Position numbers and translations under genes: made by a program
Assembly (NCBI RefSeq): GCF_003129485.1
Contig: NZ_QFFG01000007.1
Coordinates: forward strand, 1 to 64,000
Reading direction: 5' to 3'
DNA from: Polaribacter aquimarinus
GTDB lineage: Bacteria; Bacteroidota; Bacteroidia; Flavobacteriales; Flavobacteriaceae
DNA: 64,000 nucleotides
Shown: one piece after another, positions 53,252 to 63,718 of the stretch
Position numbering within the stretch: the stretch's first letter is position 1
How the letters are laid out: every line of letters begins with the position of its first letter
Notes under the pieces: model-generated
What the model saw: only the letters and a program-made list of their open reading frames with translations
Database searches by the model: none
What the model was told of the DNA's origin: nothing

Positions 53252-54436
53252 TTGAAAACCATTTTTCAACATATAAAAGGAGATAAAACCATTTGGGCAA
53301 TTGTTGCTATTTTGGCTATTTTCTCATTTATGCCAGTGTATAGTGCAAGTACAAATTTGGTGTATGTTGTTGGTTCAGGTTCAACTTTAGGACACTTAGC
53401 AAAACATGTAGTTTTACTAATTATGGGTTTTGCAATTATTTATGGTGTTCATAAAATTCCTTATCGTTATTTTTCTGGCGGATCGGTTTTAATGTTGCCA
53501 GTTGTAATTGTTTTGCTCATTTTTACTTTAGCTCAGGGCACTACAATTGGAGGGGCAAATGCGAGCAGATGGATAAGAATTGGTGGTATTGGCTTTCAAA
53601 CTTCAACCTTAGCAGGATTAGTATTAATGGTTTATGTTGCAAGGTATTTAGCTAAAAATAAAGAAAAGAAAATTCTTTTTAAAGAAAGTTTATGGCAACT
53701 TTGGTTACCGGTTGCTGCAGTTTTAATATTAATTTTACCCGCAAACTTTTCTACAACCGCAATTATTTTTGTAATGATTTTAATGGTAGCTTTTATTGGA
53801 GGCTACCCTTTAAAGTATATAGGATTTATTTTAAGCGCAGGAATTGTAGCATTATCTATTTTTGTTTTAATTGCCAAAGCATTTCCCGATGCAATGCCTA
53901 ATAGAGTTCAGACTTGGCAGAGTAGAATAGAGAGTTTTTCTGATAAGAAAGGTAAAGAAGCGTATCAGGTAGAAAAAGCAAAAATAGCAATCGCTACTGG
54001 AGGAACATTAGGAGTAGGTCCTGGTAAGAGTGTGCAAAAGAATTTTTTACCTCAATCTACTTCTGATTTTATTTTTGCAATTATTGTTGAAGAATATGGG
54101 TTAGTTGGTGGCTTTTTAATTGTGTCGATTTACTTTATGTTGCTATTTAGAATTTTCGTAGTTATTAGGAAAACTACCACAATTTTTGCAACATTATTAG
54201 TGCTTGGAGTTGGTGTTCCAATTATTTTTCAAGCGACCATAAACATGGCTGTTGCTACCAATTTGTTTCCTGTTACTGGACAAACATTACCACTAATTAG
54301 TAGTGGAGGTACTTCTATTTGGATGACTTGTTTTGCGTTAGGAATGATTTTAAGTGTAAGCGCATCAAAAGAAGAAACAGAAGAAGATATTTTAGATGAC
54401 AACCCTTTAGATATACTGCATGAAACAATCGATTAA
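53252..54436 (+). CDS. ftsW: Peptidoglycan glycosyltransferase FtsW
   Basis: A 394-residue SEDS-family membrane protein with about ten helices. Diagnostic stretches are [18 protein letters not shown], the periplasmic [20 protein letters not shown] with [20 protein letters not shown], and [16 protein letters not shown]. FtsW polymerises glycan strands at the septum with the partner transpeptidase. The start is TTG at 53252, giving the N-terminus [15 protein letters not shown]; no ATG precedes helix one. It overlaps murG by 17 bases. Confidence 0.96.
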   Translation: MKTIFQHIKGDKTIWAIVAILAIFSFMPVYSASTNLVYVVGSGSTLGHLAKHVVLLIMGFAIIYGVHKIPYRYFSGGSVLMLPVVIVLLIFTLAQGTTIGGANASRWIRIGGIGFQTSTLAGLVLMVYVARYLAKNKEKKILFKESLWQLWLPVAAVLILILPANFSTTAIIFVMILMVAFIGGYPLKYIGFILSAGIVALSIFVLIAKAFPDAMPNRVQTWQSRIESFSDKKGKEAYQVEKAKIAIATGGTLGVGPGKSVQKNFLPQSTSDFIFAIIVEEYGLVGGFLIVSIYFMLLFRIFVVIRKTTTIFATLLVLGVGVPIIFQATINMAVATNLFPVTGQTLPLISSGGTSIWMTCFALGMILSVSASKEETEEDILDDNPLDILHETID

Positions 54437-55514
54437 TATATTAATTTCTGGAGGAGGCACAGGAGGTCATATCTATCCTGCCATATCTATTGCTAACGAA
54501 TTAAAATTGCGTTACCCAGATGCAAATTTTTTGTTTGTTGGTGCAAAAGATAAAATGGAAATGGAGAAAGTTCCGCAAGCTGGATATGAAATTAAAGGAT
54601 TGTGGATTTCAGGGATTCAAAGAAAATTAACAATAGATAATTTATCTTTTCCTTTTAAGTTGATAAATAGCCTATGGAATGCATCTAAAATAATTAGAAA
54701 GTTTAAACCAGATATCGCTATTGGTACTGGAGGTTTTGCAAGTGGACCAGTGTTGATAATGGCGAGTCGAAAAGGAATTCCAACATTGATTCAAGAGCAG
54801 AATTCATATCCAGGAATTACGAATAAATTTTTAAGCAAAAAAGCACTTAAAATTTGTGTAGCGTATGACAATTTAGAACGATTTTTTCCGGTAGAAAAAA
54901 TTGTAAAAACAGGAAATCCTGTTCGTCAAGATCTATTATCTATTTACTCTAAAACCGAAGAGGGAAAAGCATTTTTTAAACTAGAGAAAACTAAGAAAAC
55001 AATTTTGGTTTTGGGAGGAAGTTTAGGTGCAAGAAAAATAAATCAATTGGTAGAAAACAACTTAGATTTCTTTGCAAATCAAGAAGTTCAAGTCATTTGG
55101 CAATGTGGTAAATTTTATATTGATGATTATAAAAAGTATGATAGTTTAAAGCACATACAAGTACGTCAATTTTTAAACAGAATGGATTTAGCTTACGCTG
55201 CTGCAGATATCATTATTTCGAGAGCAGGTGCAAGTTCGGTTTCTGAATTGTGTATTGTTGGTAAGCCTGTAATTTTTATTCCTTCTCCTAATGTAGCTGA
55301 AGATCATCAAACAAAAAATGCAAAATCTATTGCAGAACAACACGCAGCAATTTTATTAAGAGAAAGTGAATTAGATACTTTTCCTATTGTTTTTGAAACG
55401 TTGTTAAAAGATAAAGGGAAACAAGAACATTTGTCAGAAAATATTCATGAATTGGCATTACCTGGAGCAACAACAGCTATTGTCAATGAGGTTGAGAAGT
55501 TATTAAAAAAGTGA
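54420..55514 (+). CDS. murG: UDP-GlcNAc:lipid I GlcNAc transferase MurG
   Basis: A 364-residue GT28 glycosyltransferase that converts lipid I to lipid II on the inner face of the membrane. N-terminal glycine loop [13 protein letters not shown], then [14 protein letters not shown], and the UDP-GlcNAc site [19 protein letters not shown] and [15 protein letters not shown] in the second domain. The ATG lies within the ftsW end; the stop overlaps the GTG of murC by four bases (GTGA). Confidence 0.97.
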   Translation: MKQSINILISGGGTGGHIYPAISIANELKLRYPDANFLFVGAKDKMEMEKVPQAGYEIKGLWISGIQRKLTIDNLSFPFKLINSLWNASKIIRKFKPDIAIGTGGFASGPVLIMASRKGIPTLIQEQNSYPGITNKFLSKKALKICVAYDNLERFFPVEKIVKTGNPVRQDLLSIYSKTEEGKAFFKLEKTKKTILVLGGSLGARKINQLVENNLDFFANQEVQVIWQCGKFYIDDYKKYDSLKHIQVRQFLNRMDLAYAAADIIISRAGASSVSELCIVGKPVIFIPSPNVAEDHQTKNAKSIAEQHAAILLRESELDTFPIVFETLLKDKGKQEHLSENIHELALPGATTAIVNEVEKLLKK

Positions 55515-56863
55515 ATTTAAAAAGTATACATAATGTTTATTTTGTCGGAATTGGAGGCATTGGTATGAGCGCAATAGCTCGATATTTCGCAGTCAATGGG
55601 AAACAAGTTGCTGGTTATGACAAAACACCTTCTTTAATCACATCAGATTTAGAGGGATTAGGAATAGAAATTCATTTTGATGATGCAATTAAAAATATTC
55701 CAATTTCTTTTTTGGAAAAGAATACAACGTTAGTGGTTTACACACCTGCCATTCCAAAAGAACATTTAGAATTAAACTACTTTTTTGAGAATGATTTTAC
55801 AGTTTTAAAACGTTCTGAAATTTTAGGTAAAATTACAGAAACAACTTTTTGTTTAGCAGTTGCGGGAACACATGGAAAAACAACAACTTCTTCTATTTTA
55901 GGTCATATTATGGCGAAAGTAAATGCTACCTCCTTTTTAGGTGGAATTGCAGAAAACTATAACTCTAATCTCATTTTAGGAGAAGATAAAATTACTGTGG
56001 TAGAAGCAGATGAATTTGATCGTTCTTTTTTGAAATTAAGTCCGAATGTTGCTTGTGTAACTTCTATGGATGCTGATCATTTAGATATTTATGGAGTGCC
56101 TGAAGCTTTACAAGAATGTTTTGTAGAATTTACGAACAAAGTATCAGATACTTTAATTGTAGCAAAAGGATTGCCTTTAAGAGGTTTAACTTACGCTATT
56201 GATGAGGATGCAGATTACAAAGCTTTCAATTTAAAAATTGAAAGTGGGAAATACATTTTTGATGTAAAAACTCCGTCCAATGAGATTTTAGATATAACAT
56301 TTAATTTACCAGGAAAACATAATGTAATGAATGCTATGGCTGCTTTGGCTATGGCAGATGTTTATGGAGTTTCTTTAGAAAATATTAAGGAAAGTTTAGG
56401 GACTTTTAAAGGTGTAAAACGTAGATTCTCTTACAAGATTAAAACAGAAGATTTTGTGTTGATTGATGATTATGCTCATCATCCAACAGAAATTAATGCT
56501 GTAGAAAAATCAATAAGAGAAATGTATCCGAATGAAAAAGTGTTGTTGGTTTTTCAGCCGCATTTATTTTCAAGAACTAAAGATTTTATTGATGATTTTG
56601 CCTCTGCTTTATCAAAGTTCGATGAAATTTTGTTGTTAGATATTTATCCAGCAAGAGAAAAATCAATTGCAGGAGTAAATTCTGAATGGTTATTAAGTAA
56701 AATGCATAATCAGCATAAAAAAATGACTCAAAAAAATAACATTGTAAAAGATATTAAAAATTCATCAGCAAAAGTGGTTGCAATGTTGGGGGCAGGTGAT
56801 ATCGGCGTGCTAATTAATGAGGTAACTAAAGAGCTTTTAAAAACGACAAAAAATGAAATTTAA
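55511..56863 (+). CDS. murC: UDP-N-acetylmuramate-L-alanine ligase MurC
   Basis: A 450-residue Mur ligase that adds the first L-alanine to UDP-MurNAc. N-terminal [15 protein letters not shown], the P-loop [24 protein letters not shown], the C-terminal [14 protein letters not shown] and [12 protein letters not shown] are all MurC type. Start is GTG inside the murG stop. It overlaps ftsQ by 11 bases. There is no murB next to it, unlike in many other bacteria. Confidence 0.96.
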   Translation: MNLKSIHNVYFVGIGGIGMSAIARYFAVNGKQVAGYDKTPSLITSDLEGLGIEIHFDDAIKNIPISFLEKNTTLVVYTPAIPKEHLELNYFFENDFTVLKRSEILGKITETTFCLAVAGTHGKTTTSSILGHIMAKVNATSFLGGIAENYNSNLILGEDKITVVEADEFDRSFLKLSPNVACVTSMDADHLDIYGVPEALQECFVEFTNKVSDTLIVAKGLPLRGLTYAIDEDADYKAFNLKIESGKYIFDVKTPSNEILDITFNLPGKHNVMNAMAALAMADVYGVSLENIKESLGTFKGVKRRFSYKIKTEDFVLIDDYAHHPTEINAVEKSIREMYPNEKVLLVFQPHLFSRTKDFIDDFASALSKFDEILLLDIYPAREKSIAGVNSEWLLSKMHNQHKKMTQKNNIVKDIKNSSAKVVAMLGAGDIGVLINEVTKELLKTTKNEI

Positions 56864-57578
56864 AAAAATTTTAAAACATGTTGTATTCCTTTTATTAATA
56901 GGGGGGTTAGCTTTTTTATATAGTTTTTCCTTAGAAAGAAATGGAAATAGAAAAATTGTAGATTCTGTAGTAGAATTTCTGCCTGGTGTGAATAATTTTT
57001 TGACACATGAAATGGTTAATAAATTGTTAATACAAAATGGCACAACAGTGAAAAACCAAGCAAAAACTGTAATAGATTTATACAGTTTGGAAAATAAAGT
57101 GTCTAAAAATCCATATGTTGAAAAGGCTTCAGTGTTTTTAACCATTGATGGTACACTAAAATCAACTATAAAACAACGCACACCAGTTGCAAGAATTATT
57201 AACGATTCTTCATCTTATTACATTGATAAACAAGGGGTAGAAGTACCTTTGTCTGATGTTTATTCGGCAAGAGTAATGTTGATTTCGGGAGTTGATGATA
57301 ATGAAGAAATTAAAGAAATATTGCCTTTAGTGTTTTTTATTTTAGATGATGATTTTTTACAAAAAGAAGTTGTTGGAATCAAAAAATCTGACAAAGGAGA
57401 ATTCCAACTTTCAGTAAGAAGTGGAGATTATAAAATCGATTTTGGAAAATTAGCTGAAATGGATATAAAATTTAAGAAGTTAAAAGCGTTTTATAACAAA
57501 ACATTTTTAGATAAAACGATTCAGAACTATAAAAAAATTAATTTAAAATATCACAACCAAGTTGTGTGCACAAAATAA
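56853..57578 (+). CDS. ftsQ: Cell division protein FtsQ/DivIB
   Basis: A 241-residue bitopic membrane protein: short cytoplasmic tail, one helix (VVFLLLIGGLAFLYSFSL), and a periplasmic part beginning near residue 30 with POTRA-like features (PGVNNFLTHEMVNKLLIQNG; VEKASVFLTIDGTLKSTIKQ) and a beta domain (RTPVARIINDSSSYYIDKQG). This layout and place between murC and ftsA identify FtsQ, the scaffold linking FtsB/FtsL. Primary sequence is divergent as usual. Confidence 0.9.
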   Translation: MKFKKILKHVVFLLLIGGLAFLYSFSLERNGNRKIVDSVVEFLPGVNNFLTHEMVNKLLIQNGTTVKNQAKTVIDLYSLENKVSKNPYVEKASVFLTIDGTLKSTIKQRTPVARIINDSSSYYIDKQGVEVPLSDVYSARVMLISGVDDNEEIKEILPLVFFILDDDFLQKEVVGIKKSDKGEFQLSVRSGDYKIDFGKLAEMDIKFKKLKAFYNKTFLDKTIQNYKKINLKYHNQVVCTK

Positions 57579-57584
57579 ATCAAA

Positions 57585-58922
57585 ATGGAAAACAATAAAA
57601 TAGCTGTTGGTTTAGATATTGGTACTACCAAGATTGTTGCAATGATTGGTCGTAAAAACGAATACGATAAGATTGAGGTTGTAGGTATTGGAAAAGCCAA
57701 AAGCTTGGGTGTAAAGCGTGGTGTTGTTAGCAATATTACTCAAACCATTCAATCTATTCAGCAAGCAGTTGATGAAGCAGAAAGTGTTTCTGGAATTAAA
57801 ATCGAAGAGGTTGTGGTAGGTATAGCTGGTCAACACATCAGAAGTTTACATCATTCAGATTATATCACTAGAAATAATGCGGATGAAGTTATCGAAGACT
57901 CTGATATTGAAGATTTGGTGAATCAAGTGCACAAGTTAGTTATGTTGCCTGGTGAAGAAATAATTCATGTGTTGCCTCAAGAATTTAAGGTAGATTCTCA
58001 AGCAGATATTAAAGAACCAATTGGAATGTATGGTGGTCGTTTAGAAGCGAATTTTCACGTTGTGGTTGGCCAAGTATCTTCAATTAGAAATATTGGACGT
58101 TGTGTTAAAAGTGCAGGTCTAGGGTTAAGTGAAATTACTTTAGAACCGCTAGCATCTGCATCAGCTGTATTAAGTCAAGAAGAAAAAGAAGCTGGTGTAG
58201 CTTTGATTGATATAGGTGGTGGAACAACTGATTTAGCCATCTTTAAAGATGGAATTATCAGACATACAGCGGTAATTCCTTTTGGAGGAAATGTAATTAC
58301 GGATGATATTAAAGAAGGATGTTCAATTATTGAGAAACAAGCAGAATTATTAAAAATTAAGTTTGGTTCTGCGTGGCCAGGAGAAAATAAAGAAACAGAA
58401 ATTGTTTCAATTCCTGGTTTAAGAGGAAGAGAGCCCAAGGAAATTACACTAAAGAACTTATCTAAGATTATTCATGCTAGAGTTCAAGAAATTATAGAGC
58501 ATGTGTATTTAGAAATAAAAAATTACGGACATGAAACTGCTAAAGGAAAATTAATTGCAGGAATTGTATTAACAGGTGGAGGTTCTCAACTAAAACATTT
58601 ACGTCAATTGGTTGAATATATCACAGGGATGGATGCAAGAATCGGTTTTCCAAACGAGCATTTAGCAGGTGATTCTGATGAGACACTATCAAGTCCATCT
58701 TACGCTACTGCAGTTGGTTTGTTAATGGAAGGTTTAGAAAAAAGAGGTACAGATGAAATTGATGCAATAGAAAAAGTAGTAGACGAGATTACTGTTGATG
58801 AAGGGCAAGAGGCATCGACTGAAGAAACACCAATAGTTGAAGAATCACCAAAACCTAAAAAGAAGTCGTTTTTTGAAAAGTTTACAGAAGGATTAAAAGA
58901 CTTTTTAGATAACGCAGAGTAG
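57585..58922 (+). CDS. ftsA: Cell division actin-like protein FtsA
   Basis: A 445-residue actin-fold ATPase that tethers FtsZ to the membrane. Phosphate-1 loop VGLDIGTTKIVAMIG (8-22), the second phosphate/adenosine motifs ALIDIGGGTTDLAIF and GIVLTGGGSQLKHL. After the core there is an acidic linker (EVVDEITVDEGQEASTEE) and a C-terminal amphipathic helix KKSFFEKFTEGLKDFLDNAE, the membrane-targeting sequence. It begins six bases after ftsQ and precedes ftsZ by 52 bases. Confidence 0.97.
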   Translation: MENNKIAVGLDIGTTKIVAMIGRKNEYDKIEVVGIGKAKSLGVKRGVVSNITQTIQSIQQAVDEAESVSGIKIEEVVVGIAGQHIRSLHHSDYITRNNADEVIEDSDIEDLVNQVHKLVMLPGEEIIHVLPQEFKVDSQADIKEPIGMYGGRLEANFHVVVGQVSSIRNIGRCVKSAGLGLSEITLEPLASASAVLSQEEKEAGVALIDIGGGTTDLAIFKDGIIRHTAVIPFGGNVITDDIKEGCSIIEKQAELLKIKFGSAWPGENKETEIVSIPGLRGREPKEITLKNLSKIIHARVQEIIEHVYLEIKNYGHETAKGKLIAGIVLTGGGSQLKHLRQLVEYITGMDARIGFPNEHLAGDSDETLSSPSYATAVGLLMEGLEKRGTDEIDAIEKVVDEITVDEGQEASTEETPIVEESPKPKKKSFFEKFTEGLKDFLDNAE

Positions 58923-58974
58923 AAAAAGAAATAAAAAATATAATAAAACAATCAATTAAAAATAGAACGTTATT

Positions 58975-60879
58975 ATGAGCGCAGAATTTGATAACATTTC
59001 ATTTGATATGCCAAAAACACAATCCAACACTATAAAAGTAATTGGAGTTGGTGGTGGAGGTAGTAATGCTGTAAATCACATGTTTAAACAGCACATTAAA
59101 GGAGTAGACTTTGTAATCTGTAACACAGATGCACAGGCTTTAGAAAATAGCCCTATCCCTAATAAAATCCAGCTGGGTGCAAACCTTACTTCTGGATTAG
59201 GAGCAGGAGCAAATCCAGAAATTGGAGCACAAGCTGCTAAAGAAAGCATGCAGGAAATTCAGCAAATGCTAAATACCCAGACAAAAATGGTATTTATAAC
59301 TGCTGGAATGGGTGGTGGTACAGGAACAGGTGCTGCACCAATTATTGCAAAAATTGCAAAAGATATGGATATTCTTACGGTTGGTATTGTAACTATGCCT
59401 TTTGCTTTTGAAGGAAGAATGCGTTCAAAACAAGCTCAATTAGGAATCGATCAACTGCGCCAAAATGTAGATTCATTAATTGTAATTAATAATAATAAAT
59501 TAAGAGAAGTTTACGGAAACCTTGGTTTTAAAGCAGGTTTCTCTAAAGCAGATGAGGTTTTGTCTACAGCTTCTAAAGGAATTGCAGAAGTAATTACCCA
59601 TCATTACAAGCAAAATATTGACTTACACGATGCTAAAACTGTCCTTTCTAACAGCGGTACAGCTATTATGGGTTCTGCCAGAGAAGAAGGAAACGATCGT
59701 GCTAAAAGTGCAATTGTAAAAGCTTTAGATTCTCCATTATTGAATGATAATAAAATTACCGGTGCTAAAAATGTATTGTTATTAATCGTATCTGGAACTA
59801 ATGAAGTGACGTTAGATGAAATTGGTGAAATTAACGATTACATTCAAGATGAAGCAGGTTACGATGCTAATATTATTATGGGTATTGGTGAAGATGAAGA
59901 ATTGGGTGATGCCATTTCGGTAACTATTGTTGCTACTGGTTTTGCTGCCGACCAACAAAGTACAATTACCAATACGGAGGTGAAGAAAATTGTTCATACA
60001 TTAGAGGAAGAGCAAAAGGCTACTTATAGTTTTGGTGAACAAAAAATTACAAAATCGCCAACTTTAAATGAACCATTGACAAATAAAAATGAACAGAAAA
60101 TTGTTCATGTTTTAGAGGATGATGTTGAGGAGATTAAACCAAAAATGGATTTGGTTAAGACAACAAATGATATTGCTAATATGAATGTGGTTTTTGAAGA
60201 AATGGGTATAGAAACTGTTTCTGAAGATGATTTTGTAATTACAGATGTTACCACTAAAAAAGTTGATGAGAAAATTGAAGAACCTCAACAATTAAAAGCA
60301 GATTTATTATTTGATTTGCCATTGAATTCTTACACAGAAGTTAAGGCTAATGACAATATTATTCATAATTTAAACCAAAATCAAGAAGTAAACGAAAATG
60401 AAATTGAGGTTTATGGAGCACAAGAAGTTGTTTTTGAGAGGAAAGAAGAAGTTGAAACACGTTATGTTTTAGAAGATTTTGATGTGCAACCTACCATTGG
60501 TAAAAGCTCTCTTATAGCAAAAGAAAAAGAAGTTGTAGAAGAAGAGGTTCAATTTGAATTAAAGACAACAACTCCAGAAGTAGAAATTAATGATATTGAA
60601 ACAAAAAGTGAAGAAGTTTCTCCATTAGATCTAACAATTACTGAGTTGCAAAAAAGAGCAGAAGAACGACGTAAGAAGATGAAAGGTTTTAACTATAAAT
60701 TTAATGATCAACTGAATAAGAATATTGATGAAATTGAGCGTCAACCAGCCTATAAGCGTTTAGGGGTAGATTTAGATACAAATGCTGCTATCAGTAAAAC
60801 CAAAACAACAATTAAAAAAGATGAAGATGATTTAGGGTTAAAATCTAATAATTCTTTTTTGCATGATAATGTAGATTAA
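58975..60879 (+). CDS. ftsZ: Cell division GTPase FtsZ with very long C-terminal linker
   Basis: A 634-residue tubulin homologue that forms the division ring. The GTP-binding loop is GGGTGTG (113-119), preceded by IKVIGVGGGGSNAVNHM; the synergy region and NTDAQALE block are intact. The tubulin-like core ends near 330. The next 250 or so residues are an acidic, low-complexity linker with a repeated KIVHTLEEE / KIVHVLEDD motif (about 338-347 and 374-383) before a conserved C-terminal block (RAEERRKKMKGFNYKF, RQPAYKRLGVDLD) and the terminal peptide SNNSFLHDNVD, likely the FtsA-contact peptide in this order. E. coli FtsZ is 383 residues; long linkers are normal in flavobacteria. A terminator follows. 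Confidence 0.97.
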   Translation: MSAEFDNISFDMPKTQSNTIKVIGVGGGGSNAVNHMFKQHIKGVDFVICNTDAQALENSPIPNKIQLGANLTSGLGAGANPEIGAQAAKESMQEIQQMLNTQTKMVFITAGMGGGTGTGAAPIIAKIAKDMDILTVGIVTMPFAFEGRMRSKQAQLGIDQLRQNVDSLIVINNNKLREVYGNLGFKAGFSKADEVLSTASKGIAEVITHHYKQNIDLHDAKTVLSNSGTAIMGSAREEGNDRAKSAIVKALDSPLLNDNKITGAKNVLLLIVSGTNEVTLDEIGEINDYIQDEAGYDANIIMGIGEDEELGDAISVTIVATGFAADQQSTITNTEVKKIVHTLEEEQKATYSFGEQKITKSPTLNEPLTNKNEQKIVHVLEDDVEEIKPKMDLVKTTNDIANMNVVFEEMGIETVSEDDFVITDVTTKKVDEKIEEPQQLKADLLFDLPLNSYTEVKANDNIIHNLNQNQEVNENEIEVYGAQEVVFERKEEVETRYVLEDFDVQPTIGKSSLIAKEKEVVEEEVQFELKTTTPEVEINDIETKSEEVSPLDLTITELQKRAEERRKKMKGFNYKFNDQLNKNIDEIERQPAYKRLGVDLDTNAAISKTKTTIKKDEDDLGLKSNNSFLHDNVD

Positions 60880-60909
60880 CAAAATTACCAATAATAAAGC
60901 CCAATAAGA

Positions 60910-60940
60910 AGCCACATCAATTTGTTGATGTGGTTTTTTT
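60910..60940 (+). terminator. Intrinsic terminator after ftsZ
   Basis: Nine-bp stem CCACATCAA (60912-60920) with TTGATGTGG (60925-60933), loop TTTG, extended by a G-T and an A-T pair, followed by seven T. It ends the dcw cluster, 30 bases past the ftsZ stop. An almost identical stem recurs after the next gene. Confidence 0.92.
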
Positions 60941-61032
60941 ATGAAAAACAGTTTGTCGTAAGAACCAATACCATTAATCGATACTTAAATGTTAAGCAAA
61001 CAATATGAATAAAAAATAAAGTTTTATGAAAT

Positions 61033-61040
61033 TACTTTTG
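61033..61040 (+). promoter_or_regulatory. -7 promoter box for the T9SS cargo gene
   Basis: TACTTTTG, exact TAnnTTTG, 16 bases before the ATG at 61057. There is no clear -33 box in the preceding A-rich sequence. Confidence 0.48.
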
Positions 61041-61056
61041 TCTAAAATTAAATATA

Positions 61057-63663
61057 ATGATACAAAAAGCACAAAATAAAAAGACAGTAGTTTTATCAAT
61101 TTTTATTCTTTTAGTTGGTCTGTTTAGCTATGCACAAGAAGATCCTTTTAATTGTGATTACAATGCATATTTATTCCAATACAACGATATTTATGCACTA
61201 GATTTGTCTTCTGGTAACTCATATTTAGTTAAGGAAAATATAACTCCTGGCAATATAAATGCTGTAGGTTACAATCCTGCAGATGGTTATATCTGGGGTT
61301 CTTTATCTACACCATCTAAATCTATTGTTAGAATAGGGAAAAATTTTAGCACTCAAGTTTTTTACATTCCAGAATTACCAACTAGTAATAGATATGTAGG
61401 TGATGTTAGAGAAGACGGAGTGTATTATTTAAAACCTGGAGGGAGCACATACTATTTAATAGATGTGAATCCAAATTCTTCAAATTATGGTAAATTTCAA
61501 GCAACTAAGGTTCTATCACAAAATTTAAATATTCATGATTGGGCTTTTAATGCTGTAGATGGAATGTTGTACACTGTAGAAAAGAAAACTAATATTTTAT
61601 ACAGAATTGATCCAGAATCTGGAGTTGTTTTAAATTTAGGAATTGTACCTATTTTAGAAAACTTAAACTATACTTTTGGAGCAGTATATTTTGATGTAGA
61701 AGGTAGATTTTATGTTTCTGCAAATCAAACAGGAACTGTTTATGTAATAAACGATGTACAAAATTTAGAAAATGGTTCTTCAATAGTTTCAAATTTATTT
61801 GCTTTTGGGCCTTCAAGTAGTTTAAATGATGGCGCAAGATGTCCAACAGCTCCTGTTCCCCAGGAAGATTGTGTAAATGGTATTGATGATGATGGAGATG
61901 GCTTAACAGATTGTGATGATCCTGCATGCTCTGGTATAGCAGAATGCCCGACCATAGATTTAGAGGTATCAACTGGAAACAAAGGCGGATTAGAAAGTAA
62001 TGATAGATTATCAGCTCTAATAAATAAAAGAAATTATTTAAGAAGTAAATCAAATTATAAGTTTAATAAAGCTTATGCAAAGAAAGTTGTAAAGACAAAG
62101 AGTTATAAAAAAACAGCTTCAAAATCTTCAGAATTTACATTAAAGAACTTAATTCCTTTAGACGTAATTCCAGGAACTTATGCTGTAGAATCTTCTCCTG
62201 CAGATTTAATTGAAATTACAAATGCTACAGAATTATTTTCAGTTGATTATATTAAAGATGATAAAACGGTAGCCGTAATATTAGCAACAAAAACAGAAAA
62301 CGGAGTTTATGAACATACAAAATACATCTGTGACCGTTTGCTAGGTGCTGAGTTGTTATCTGTTTCTACCATAGAAATAAAAGGCCAAACATTTATCAAA
62401 TCAATCATTAAAAATATTGATGGCTCAAAGGAATTTGTATTGAGTTTTTCTGGGAGATTATCTAATGATAATAAAAGTTTTTCTATAGAAAGTCATTGGA
62501 ATATTGATAAATATACTGCAAATGAAACTTTTTATAATTTTCAAATATGGACTAATAAAGTTGATGACTTAATTACTTTAGGAGCAGAAGCTTTAGAGTT
62601 GTTTGAAGCTCAAAGAACAATTTTAGATTACCATAATTCAACACCACCTCCAGTTTTTGTGAAAAAGGGTAAATATATAGATGGTGCTTTAGAGTTAGAA
62701 ATTATCAACACCAACAAAACTAAAAATATTGTTTTTGACGCCGGTTTTAAAAGAACAGAATCTTCTGAAACTGAATATTCAAATAAAAAAATAAATTTAG
62801 ATGGGGATTACATTACAACGCTAAGAATTAATACAGGAAATATTTTTGATATTGGATTTAGAATTGAAAATGATAGCAATCAAACTCCAGACGATTTGTT
62901 TATGTCTGATGGACCTTGGGGCGTAGATGATTCTTCTGAAGATACAAATATTGAATCTTTTACAATTTCACAAAATAACCATATTTACAATGGAAATGGG
63001 TATAAAGTAGAAAGGAATATATCCTTAAAAGCGAAAACGAAATCTTATGTGGCAGCTTATAAAGCGTTTACTCCTAGATTTAATGCAGTAGATTTATCTG
63101 ACTTTGATGCTTTGGAACTGGATGCTTATGGAACAGGGCAATTAGAAATAACAATTGTTAAGAAAGGAATTAAATTATGGAAAAATCAATTTAAAACCAC
63201 AATTAAATTAACCGATACTGAAAAACATTATGCGATACCTTATGCTCATTTTGTTTCACCTTCTGGAGAAGTTTTAGAATTAAATGATGTTGTAACAATG
63301 GTATTTACAATGTCATCAGACGGAGTTGAGATCGTAGAAAAAGAAGTGAAAATTAGTAATATACAGTTTACACAACAAGTTTTAGGTGTTGATGATGGAG
63401 TAATAGCAGAAAACGAAGTTTTGTTATATCCTAATCCGATGAATACGACAACTGAGTTAAGTTTTTATTCTGAAATTAACACTTCAACTGAAATTGAGGT
63501 ATATCATCTAACAGGAGCTTTAGTTAAAAGAATTAAAGAAAATACGATAATAGGGAATAATAGAATTACTTTATTAAGAGAAGGTTTAAAATCTGGTATG
63601 TACTTCTTGAAGATTAAAAATGATTTTAGAAATTATAAAACAATTAAGTTAATCGTGAATTAA
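61057..63663 (+). CDS. Secreted T9SS cargo protein with N-terminal propeller-like region and metal-binding repeat
   Basis: An 868-residue secreted protein. Signal peptide about 1-26 (VVLSIFILLVGLFSYA). Residues about 30-270 hold repeated strand units of the DUF6923/propeller type (YALDLSSGNSYLV, IWGSLSTPSKSIVRIG, LYTVEKKTNILYRID). Near 273-297 is a MopE-like metal-binding motif, DCVNGIDDDGDGLTDCDDPA with following cysteines. Then a lysine-rich link (about 340-375), a long unrecognised region (380-770), and a T9SS type A sorting domain (YPNPMNTTTELSFYSE to the terminal KLIVN). It should be exported by Type IX secretion and kept at the surface or released. Ligand or substrate unknown. It is monocistronic, flanked by two near-identical terminators. 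Confidence 0.85.
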   Translation: MIQKAQNKKTVVLSIFILLVGLFSYAQEDPFNCDYNAYLFQYNDIYALDLSSGNSYLVKENITPGNINAVGYNPADGYIWGSLSTPSKSIVRIGKNFSTQVFYIPELPTSNRYVGDVREDGVYYLKPGGSTYYLIDVNPNSSNYGKFQATKVLSQNLNIHDWAFNAVDGMLYTVEKKTNILYRIDPESGVVLNLGIVPILENLNYTFGAVYFDVEGRFYVSANQTGTVYVINDVQNLENGSSIVSNLFAFGPSSSLNDGARCPTAPVPQEDCVNGIDDDGDGLTDCDDPACSGIAECPTIDLEVSTGNKGGLESNDRLSALINKRNYLRSKSNYKFNKAYAKKVVKTKSYKKTASKSSEFTLKNLIPLDVIPGTYAVESSPADLIEITNATELFSVDYIKDDKTVAVILATKTENGVYEHTKYICDRLLGAELLSVSTIEIKGQTFIKSIIKNIDGSKEFVLSFSGRLSNDNKSFSIESHWNIDKYTANETFYNFQIWTNKVDDLITLGAEALELFEAQRTILDYHNSTPPPVFVKKGKYIDGALELEIINTNKTKNIVFDAGFKRTESSETEYSNKKINLDGDYITTLRINTGNIFDIGFRIENDSNQTPDDLFMSDGPWGVDDSSEDTNIESFTISQNNHIYNGNGYKVERNISLKAKTKSYVAAYKAFTPRFNAVDLSDFDALELDAYGTGQLEITIVKKGIKLWKNQFKTTIKLTDTEKHYAIPYAHFVSPSGEVLELNDVVTMVFTMSSDGVEIVEKEVKISNIQFTQQVLGVDDGVIAENEVLLYPNPMNTTTELSFYSEINTSTEIEVYHLTGALVKRIKENTIIGNNRITLLREGLKSGMYFLKIKNDFRNYKTIKLIVN

Positions 63664-63690
63664 TATAAATTTTCAAAGTTTATAATTAGA

Positions 63691-63718
63691 AACCACATCA
63701 AAACTGATGTGGTTTTTT
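63691..63718 (+). terminator. Intrinsic terminator after the T9SS cargo gene
   Basis: Ten-bp stem AACCACATCA (63691-63700) with TGATGTGGTT (63705-63714), loop AAAC, followed by TTTT. The core CCACATCA is the same as in the ftsZ terminator. Confidence 0.92.

Noticed and set aside
57551..57836. Minus-strand open frames at the start of ftsA
   Set aside because: Opposite to conserved FtsA coding sequence and of atypical composition.
61649..62053. Minus-strand open frames of 134 and 80 codons inside the T9SS cargo gene
   Set aside because: Leu/His-rich translation without domain character, fully antisense to a well supported gene.
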